DNA from: Luminiphilus sp.
GTDB taxonomy: Bacteria; Pseudomonadota; Gammaproteobacteria; Pseudomonadales; Halieaceae
Length of the DNA stretch: 37,392 bases
Assembly: GCA_029253085.1 (NCBI GenBank)
Contig: JAQXAF010000077.1
Location: 1 to 37,392 of the forward strand
Reading direction: 5' to 3'
Shown piece after piece: positions 32,608 to 37,392 of this stretch. Below the pieces are notes generated by a model that searched no databases, was not told the origin of the DNA, and saw only the letters and a program-made list of their open reading frames with translations. The position numbers and the translations under genes are program-made. Position 1 is the first letter of the stretch. Each line of letters opens with the position of its first letter.

Positions 32608-33318
32608 ATGCGTATCCGTTTAACCGCGTTGGTGTTTCTGGTGGCGCTTGCTGTCGGTGTCACAGCACAGGCTGCAGACGATCCCCTCGAGGGCTTCAAC
32701 CGGGCTATTTATGGGTTCAATAATGGTGCGGATAAATACGTGGTTCGACCTATTGCCGTTGGTTATGAGGCGGTCATGCCCACCCCAGCAAGAACGGGCG
32801 TTAATAATTTCTTCCGGAATTTTATCGATGTCAATGCGGCATTGAACGCTTTTCTTCAGGGACGTTTTGCGTATGGCGCTAATAACCTGGGGCGCGTTGC
32901 TGTTAACACCACGTTAGGTTTTTTTGGCGTTTTTGATGTCGCCAGCCATATGGAAATACCTCAATATCAAACCGATTTTGGCCATACGCTAGAGACGTGG
33001 GGTGTCGCCCAAGGCCCTTTCATTATGCTGCCATTTTTAGGCCCTAGCACTGTGCGAGCAGCGGCAGGAACAGTGTTTGATGCCTATGCCTCACCAACGG
33101 GACAAATTGGCGGTCGGGATGCACAGTGGGGCCTAAGAGCGGTATCGCTTGTAGATATCCGTGCGGGCTTATTAGGAGCAGATGAGCTCCTATCGGGCGA
33201 TCAATATATCTTTTTGAGAGATGCCTATATGCAGCGCCGCGAATTGCTAACCAATGACGGCGAGGTTCTTGACGATTTTTCTGAGTTCGACGAAGAATGG
33301 GAAGGAGACGGTCTCTGA
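32608..33318 (+). CDS. MlaA (VacJ)-family phospholipid-transport protein, without a lipobox
   Basis: This 236-residue protein starts at the ATG at 32608 with AGGGA upstream. A typical signal peptide (residues 1-22, ending TAQA) leads directly into the family opening DDPLEGFNRAIYGFNN. The conserved core VVRPIAVGYEAVMPTPARTG, VNTTLGFFGVFDVAS, FGHTLETWGVAQGPFIMLP and DAYMQRRELL all match MlaA. MlaA normally is an outer-membrane lipoprotein that removes misplaced phospholipids from the outer leaflet with the MlaFEDB system. Here the mature start has no cysteine, and indeed the whole protein lacks cysteine, so lipid anchoring cannot occur. It is followed 24 bp later by the HsbR-like gene. No other mla genes are in the window. 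Confidence 0.9.
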   Translation: MRIRLTALVFLVALAVGVTAQAADDPLEGFNRAIYGFNNGADKYVVRPIAVGYEAVMPTPARTGVNNFFRNFIDVNAALNAFLQGRFAYGANNLGRVAVNTTLGFFGVFDVASHMEIPQYQTDFGHTLETWGVAQGPFIMLPFLGPSTVRAAAGTVFDAYASPTGQIGGRDAQWGLRAVSLVDIRAGLLGADELLSGDQYIFLRDAYMQRRELLTNDGEVLDDFSEFDEEWEGDGL

Positions 33319-33342
33319 AGGCAATAGCGATAGTCCTTACTG

Positions 33343-34542
33343 ATGAGCATTGATATTGACCTTAGAAGAGTCTTGATTGTTGATGATCAGCCTGACAGGG
33401 CGAGATATTTAATCGACGCCCTAGGGATGGACACTTTTGAGTTCGATGTGGCCAACGAGGTGCCCGATTTACAGGGAGCGCTGGGTCCTAATAGCCCCTG
33501 GGACTGTGTGCTGTGTAATGCCGGTCTCTCCAATGTGTCATGGGCATCTGTTCGAAGGGCGATGCGAAACTTTGATGTGCAGGTGCCAGTGATTGTTATT
33601 GCCGATGAACAAAATGTCGACTCGATGAAGACAGCCCTCGGTTTAGGTGCTACCGACTTTTTTGTGAAGCCCCAGACGCGCCCGGGGCTTTTAAAACGCT
33701 CAATAGAGCGTTGTGTCAACCATCGATATCTTCAGCGCGAGCTGAAAGCGAGCAAGGAGGATGTGGAGCGCAGTAATACTGAGCTTCGACATTCCTTACG
33801 GGTTCTGGAGCAAGACCAACAGGCGGGTCGACAAGTCCAAAGGGCTTTGCTGCCTTCGGGGGCTCTGCACCAAGGAGACTATTGGTTTAGTCATACCATT
33901 GTACCTTCGCTGTATCTCAGCGGGGACTTTACGGACTACTTCAGCGTTGGTGATGACAAGATTGCCTTTTTTCTTGCTGATGTTTCGGGGCATGGAAGTT
34001 CATCAGCTTTTGCGACCGTATTACTAAAAAACCTATTCGCGCGCAAACGCTCTGATTTTTTGCGTCGAGGAGACCACGCCGTTGTCAGCCCTCAAGACAT
34101 GTTGGAATTGGCCAATAATGAGTTGCTGGAATTGGCGATTAATAAATATGCAACGATGATTGTAGGCGTCTTAAATTTTAAATCTCACCAGCTCACCTAC
34201 AGCATTGCGGGGCATCTTCCTCACCCCGTGCTGCTTGATGAAGATAGCGTTCGATATTTAGAAGGAGAGGGCCCCCCGGTTGGGCTGATGCGAGATGCCA
34301 ACTACACGCAGCATCAGGTCACTTTGCCTGAACACTTTGTGCTCGCTTTGTTGTCTGATGGCATCCTCGAGCTCTTAGGTAACGGCAATCTGATAGAAAA
34401 AGAAGCGTCATTGCTGAGTCTTCTCGAGGGACCTCTGGAAAGTCCTCGGTCGTTAGCAACCCGGCTGGGATTAGAGGCTGTAGATCCCAATCATCTCCCC
34501 GACGATGTGGCGGCCCTGTTTATTACGCGAGGCTTTAGTTGA
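33343..34542 (+). CDS. HsbR-like response regulator with degenerate receiver and PP2C (SpoIIE-type) phosphatase domain
   Basis: This 399-residue protein has a receiver domain (8-120), a coiled linker (about 125-165) and a SpoIIE-type PP2C phosphatase domain (about 185-397). In the receiver, the acid pair D14-D15 and Lys109 (FFVKP) are present. The phospho-acceptor position is Asn59 (VLCN) and the Thr87-type position is Ala87. The phosphatase metal residues look intact: SGDFTDYF (D195, D198), LADVSGHG (D213), LSDGILE (D339) and DDVAAL (D388). Its partner gene downstream is a STAS protein and overlaps it, as in Pseudomonas hsbR-hsbA. In that system the phosphatase dephosphorylates the STAS protein to steer an anti-sigma or diguanylate cyclase switch. 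The Pseudomonas protein carries an additional C-terminal kinase-like domain, absent here. Confidence 0.87.
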   Translation: MSIDIDLRRVLIVDDQPDRARYLIDALGMDTFEFDVANEVPDLQGALGPNSPWDCVLCNAGLSNVSWASVRRAMRNFDVQVPVIVIADEQNVDSMKTALGLGATDFFVKPQTRPGLLKRSIERCVNHRYLQRELKASKEDVERSNTELRHSLRVLEQDQQAGRQVQRALLPSGALHQGDYWFSHTIVPSLYLSGDFTDYFSVGDDKIAFFLADVSGHGSSSAFATVLLKNLFARKRSDFLRRGDHAVVSPQDMLELANNELLELAINKYATMIVGVLNFKSHQLTYSIAGHLPHPVLLDEDSVRYLEGEGPPVGLMRDANYTQHQVTLPEHFVLALLSDGILELLGNGNLIEKEASLLSLLEGPLESPRSLATRLGLEAVDPNHLPDDVAALFITRGFS

Positions 34543-35018
34543 AGGATTGTCAAATTCGGGCCGGTAGTAATGACGGAGCGCACGTGCTGAAGCTTCAGGG
34601 CGACGTGCGTTTGGTGATGTGTACTGCCCTCGACGAATATTTTGAACGCATGTTTGCCGAACCCGACTTTTTATCGGTTTGGGTTGATGTGACGGAGGCG
34701 ACGGGTCTCGATAGTACAACCCTTGGTATGCTTGCTAAGCTTGCTATCAGTACCGAGGCGCGGTTTGGATTTAAACCCGCGATTTTCAGCTGCGACCCGA
34801 GTATTGATCGACTACTACAGGCTATGGGTTTTAGTCAGCTTTTTGATGTTCGCAGTGAGCGGTGTGATGTTGAGTGCTTCCGCGATTTGCCCGCAAGAAA
34901 CGCGAGTGAGGACGAAGTGCGCCACAAGGTTATTGAGGCGCACCGCACGCTAATGGGCCTCAATGAAGCTAACCACGCGGCTTTTCAAAGTTTGGTCATG
35001 ACTTTAGAAGCTCAGTGA
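34539..35018 (+). CDS. HsbA-like STAS-domain anti-sigma factor antagonist
   Basis: This 159-residue protein starts at a TTG that overlaps the upstream stop as TTGA, with GAGG a few bases before. The STAS domain fills residues 5-105, with the strand [22 protein letters not shown]; Ser59 in DST is the expected phosphorylation site. A C-terminal tail ([20 protein letters not shown]) resembles the helical tail of HsbA proteins. Such proteins bind an anti-sigma factor (FlgM) or a diguanylate cyclase depending on phosphorylation, shifting cells between motility and attachment. The upstream phosphatase likely keeps Ser59 unphosphorylated; no kinase is seen nearby. The end overlaps the convergent transaldolase gene by 7 bp. 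Confidence 0.88.
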   Translation: MKDCQIRAGSNDGAHVLKLQGDVRLVMCTALDEYFERMFAEPDFLSVWVDVTEATGLDSTTLGMLAKLAISTEARFGFKPAIFSCDPSIDRLLQAMGFSQLFDVRSERCDVECFRDLPARNASEDEVRHKVIEAHRTLMGLNEANHAAFQSLVMTLEAQ

Positions 35019-35938
35019 TCCCGCGTGAGTATGTGTTCTAGTTTTACCTGATCAGCTGCAAACCGCCGAATACCATCAGACAGCTTGTCGGTTACCATCG
35101 TCTCTTCATTATTCTGCCAGCGGAAATTTGCTTCGCTGAGGGGTGCTGCTTTATTGAAGGTGTTCGGCAGGGGAGCTAATGCTCTGGGTAGCGTGCCGTG
35201 GTCCTCGCTTAAGGCTTCCATCAGGTCAGGACTAATCGTAAGACGATCACAGCCAGCCAGGGCTTCGACCTCACCTGTATTGCGGAAACTAGCCCCCATT
35301 ACAACGGTGTCATAGCCATGGCGTTTGTAATATTCGTATATCCGATTTACCGACTGTACGCCGGGATCTTCACTGGGTTGTGTGACTTTGAGGTCGGTAT
35401 TCGCCAAATACCAATCTAGAATACGTCCTACGAAGGGTGAGATTAGAAAGACGCCTGCATCGGCGCAGGCCTGGGCCTGAGCAAAGCCAAAGACTAGGGT
35501 CAGGTTGCACTGTATTCCTTCTCGCTCCAGAATTTCAGCGGCACGAATACCTTCCCACGTTGCGGCAATTTTTATCAGAATCCGCTCGCTGCTAATGCCC
35601 TGCCTGTCGTACAAGGCCATTAATTCTCGAGCTTTTTTTACCGTAGCCTGTGTATCAAACGATAGGCGTGCATCGACTTCTGTGCTGATCCTGCCGGGGA
35701 TTAATTTGATAATTTCCGTACCAACGGCGACTGCAAATTGATCGCAGGCATCAGCTTCAGAGTCGTTGCCTGCCCTTACGGTGGCAACGAGGTCTGCGAA
35801 TCGGGGCATTTGTGCTGCTTTTAAAAGAAGTGACGGATTGGTAGTCGCGTCCTGAGGCTTTAGGCGTTCAATAGCATCGATATCGCCTGTGTCAGCTACG
35901 ACATCAGTCATGCCTCGAAGTTGGTCAAGTTTGTTCAT
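35012..35938 (-). CDS. tal: Transaldolase
   Basis: This 308-residue enzyme of the non-oxidative pentose phosphate pathway transfers a dihydroxyacetone unit between sugar phosphates. Length and sequence fit the TalB class. It has [13 protein letters not shown] (30-42), SFDTQATV, the Schiff-base lysine in [11 protein letters not shown] (Lys123), [39 protein letters not shown] and [11 protein letters not shown]. It starts at the ATG at 35938. It lies 52 bp after the dusA stop on the same strand and may be co-transcribed with it; it converges on the STAS gene. Confidence 0.96.
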   Translation of the reverse strand: MNKLDQLRGMTDVVADTGDIDAIERLKPQDATTNPSLLLKAAQMPRFADLVATVRAGNDSEADACDQFAVAVGTEIIKLIPGRISTEVDARLSFDTQATVKKARELMALYDRQGISSERILIKIAATWEGIRAAEILEREGIQCNLTLVFGFAQAQACADAGVFLISPFVGRILDWYLANTDLKVTQPSEDPGVQSVNRIYEYYKRHGYDTVVMGASFRNTGEVEALAGCDRLTISPDLMEALSEDHGTLPRALAPLPNTFNKAAPLSEANFRWQNNEETMVTDKLSDGIRRFAADQVKLEHILTRDH

Positions 35939-35990
35939 TTATTTATATCCGTGAGTTTGTTTTTTTGCGGGTAGGGATCGCGGTCACGCG

Positions 35991-37022
35991 CTATTCAACC
36001 ACAGATTCTTCGCCATGGCGCTGCCTAACCTCCGCTAGAGCCGCCAGCAATAGGGTTGCGTCGGCGTCGATGCGGTGTGCGCCCTCACTGAGCGCCCTGC
36101 GAAATAGCCGGCCACCCGGTTGCTGGTGAAAAAGCCCTAAAATATGCCGTGTTATGTGGTTGAGTCGTCCACCGTGCTCCAGATAGGTCTCTACATAGTC
36201 GGACAGTTTGATAATAACCGACTCTCGACTTAGGGCGGGATCTTCTGCACCAAAGAGCTGGGAGTCAACACGGCTTAGCAGCCAGGGGGTTTGATAGGCC
36301 GCCCTACCTAGCATGACACCATCAACTTTCGTTAGGTGATGCTCACATTCCTCCAAGCTTTGAATCCCCCCATTTAGCACGATAGTGAGGTGGGGAAACT
36401 GTTTTTTAAGCGCGTAAACCCACGCGTAGTTAAGCGGTGGTATTTCACGATTTTGTTTAGGCGATAGGCCTTCTAACCACGCCTTCCTTGCATGAACGAT
36501 AAATACTTCACATCCCCCCTCAGCCACCACACCGACAAAATCGCGCAACTCATCAAAGCTTTCCTGATGATCAATACCAATGCGCTGCTTCACTGTAACG
36601 GGAATATCTACCGCCTCTCGCATAGCGGCGACACAATCGCGTACGAGTTCAGGCTCCGCCATCAGGCATGCGCCAAAACGACCGTTTTTTACACGATCCG
36701 ATGGGCAGCCACAGTTGAGATTAACTTCGTCGTAGCGTCTAGCTTCAGCCAATTTGGCACAGTGGGCTAAATCTTGCGGGATTGAGCCGCCCAGCTGTAA
36801 TGCTAGGGGGTGTTCAGGATGGCCATAATTTAAATGCCGATCGATATCGCCATGGAGAAGTGCACCGGTGGTGACCATTTCGCTATAAAGCCGACTTCGG
36901 CGAGTGAGCTGGCGCCAGAAGTGTCGACAATGGCGGTCTGTCCAATCCATGCAAGGTGCAGTGCAAAACCGCCAGGGTGATGGGGGGGCAGAATTCGCTA
37001 GATTGGGTGAGTTTTCGTTCAT
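35991..37022 (-). CDS. dusA: tRNA-dihydrouridine(20/20a) synthase DusA
   Basis: This 343-residue flavoenzyme reduces uridine to dihydrouridine in the tRNA D-loop. It shows CTAPCMDWTDRHCRHFWRQL (20-39), SEMVTTGALLHGD, then VNLNCGCPSDRVKNGRFGACL (catalytic Cys106 in GCP), TVKQRIGID, FIVHARKAWLEGLSPKQNRE and LNGGI followed by VMLGRAAYQTPWLL. The RKAWLEGLSPKQNRE motif is typical of DusA rather than DusB/C. The ATG at 37022 is chosen from length; the upstream ribosome site is weak. It diverges from a secreted protein gene, with 99 bp between the starts. Confidence 0.95.
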   Translation of the reverse strand: MNENSPNLANSAPPSPWRFCTAPCMDWTDRHCRHFWRQLTRRSRLYSEMVTTGALLHGDIDRHLNYGHPEHPLALQLGGSIPQDLAHCAKLAEARRYDEVNLNCGCPSDRVKNGRFGACLMAEPELVRDCVAAMREAVDIPVTVKQRIGIDHQESFDELRDFVGVVAEGGCEVFIVHARKAWLEGLSPKQNREIPPLNYAWVYALKKQFPHLTIVLNGGIQSLEECEHHLTKVDGVMLGRAAYQTPWLLSRVDSQLFGAEDPALSRESVIIKLSDYVETYLEHGGRLNHITRHILGLFHQQPGGRLFRRALSEGAHRIDADATLLLAALAEVRQRHGEESVVE

Positions 37023-37121
37023 GCCGACAGGGTAGAGTAGTTCGGTGTGCGAGTGCCAGTGCCAGCGCGTACAATCCGGTCATAACGATGTGGAACTCCT
37101 GTAAATATGGAACGCCTATAG

Positions 37122-37392
37122 ATGTCTAATAAACTGATCTGCTCGATCTTTCTTTGGGCGGCAGTATGGTTACAGATACAGCCGGTACTCGCGGAGGTTG
37201 CGGTTGATGCGTTAGTGACCGAATCGGTTCCGGCCGAAGTATCGAATGCTGATTCTACTTTGGGTCGGTATATCGCAAAAAAGGCGCGAGCATTTTCTGA
37301 ATCGGATATCGAATTCTCTCGATCCCGGAGCAACGCCCCATTTCTTCCGGTTGCTTACCTCGGCACGTCTTATTACGACGACGCTACGGTGC
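37122..37392 (+). CDS. N-terminal part of a secreted protein, cut by window edge
   Basis: An ATG at 37122 opens a frame that runs to the right edge (90 codons). It starts MSNKLICSIFLWAAVWLQIQ and ends its signal peptide near PVLAEVAV. The visible mature part is polar (ESDIEFSRSRSNAPF) with a late aromatic stretch (VAYLGTSYYDD). No motif identifies it. The upstream site is weak, so the start is moderate. It diverges from dusA. Confidence 0.6.
   Translation, partial: MSNKLICSIFLWAAVWLQIQPVLAEVAVDALVTESVPAEVSNADSTLGRYIAKKARAFSESDIEFSRSRSNAPFLPVAYLGTSYYDDATV

Noticed and set aside
37019-37333. ORF of 104 codons on the minus strand
   Set aside because: It covers the divergent promoter of dusA and the antisense of the secreted protein start, has no recognisable domain, and its composition is Ser/Thr/Ala-rich like a shadow frame.

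Overview
The window looks like a chromosomal segment of an aerobic, heterotrophic, marine-type gammaproteobacterium. The evidence is HrpA, MnmC, DusA, FadD and an HsbR/HsbA-like pair, all of gammaproteobacterial type, together with two TonB-dependent receptors, moderate GC and dense short-gap gene packing. The overall flavour resembles the OM60/NOR5 (Halieaceae) group, but that placement is inferred from gene content, not from a marker gene. I saw no rRNA, tRNA, CRISPR array, insertion sequence or prophage.

Layout. 1-4055 (minus): a large TonB-dependent receptor followed by the 5' part of a secreted S9-type peptidase, cut by the left edge. 4428-5791 (plus): an HxlR-type regulator and a class II aldolase/adducin-family protein. 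5780-9768 (minus): a cobalamin riboswitch, then btuB, btuR (cobalamin adenosyltransferase), an unrecognised six-helix membrane protein, and a secreted protein with a calcium-binding type repeat and a haem-like Cys/His motif. 9870-13229 (plus): a DUF501 protein, DAHP synthase and a large MscS-type channel. 13226-14800 (minus): a DUF481 outer-membrane-type protein and a VOC protein. 15020-16744 (plus): an SLC13-like carrier with RCK_C domains. 16768-17454 (minus): a lipoprotein carrying a GspG-like pseudopilin domain. 17909-18874 (plus): a fatty acid desaturase. 19054-19981 (plus): a small exported protein with a Gly-Gly motif and a stand-alone exported C39-like peptidase. 19985-25785 (minus): a PreP-like M16 protease, a glutaminyl cyclase and MnmC. 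25896-26881: an unknown protein facing a MaoC hydratase, with a 40 bp tail-to-tail overlap. 27013-35018 (plus): FadD, HrpA, an MlaA-like protein and an HsbR/HsbA-like partner-switching pair. 35012-37022 (minus): transaldolase and DusA. 37122 to the right edge (plus): the start of a secreted protein.

How the genes work together. The clearest regulated unit is the B12 block, where one riboswitch precedes receptor, adenosyltransferase and an unknown membrane protein. MaoC and FadD are divergent and both act on acyl-CoA chemistry. HsbR/HsbA form a translationally coupled signalling pair, but the receiver has lost its phospho-acceptor.

The best candidates for something undescribed are the exported Gly-Gly protein with its own exported C39-like peptidase (19054-19981), and the six-helix protein in the B12 operon (6459-7049). 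Other features worth checking are the GspG-domain lipoprotein, the CX4CH protein, the pseudo-receiver, and an MlaA homologue with no cysteine.
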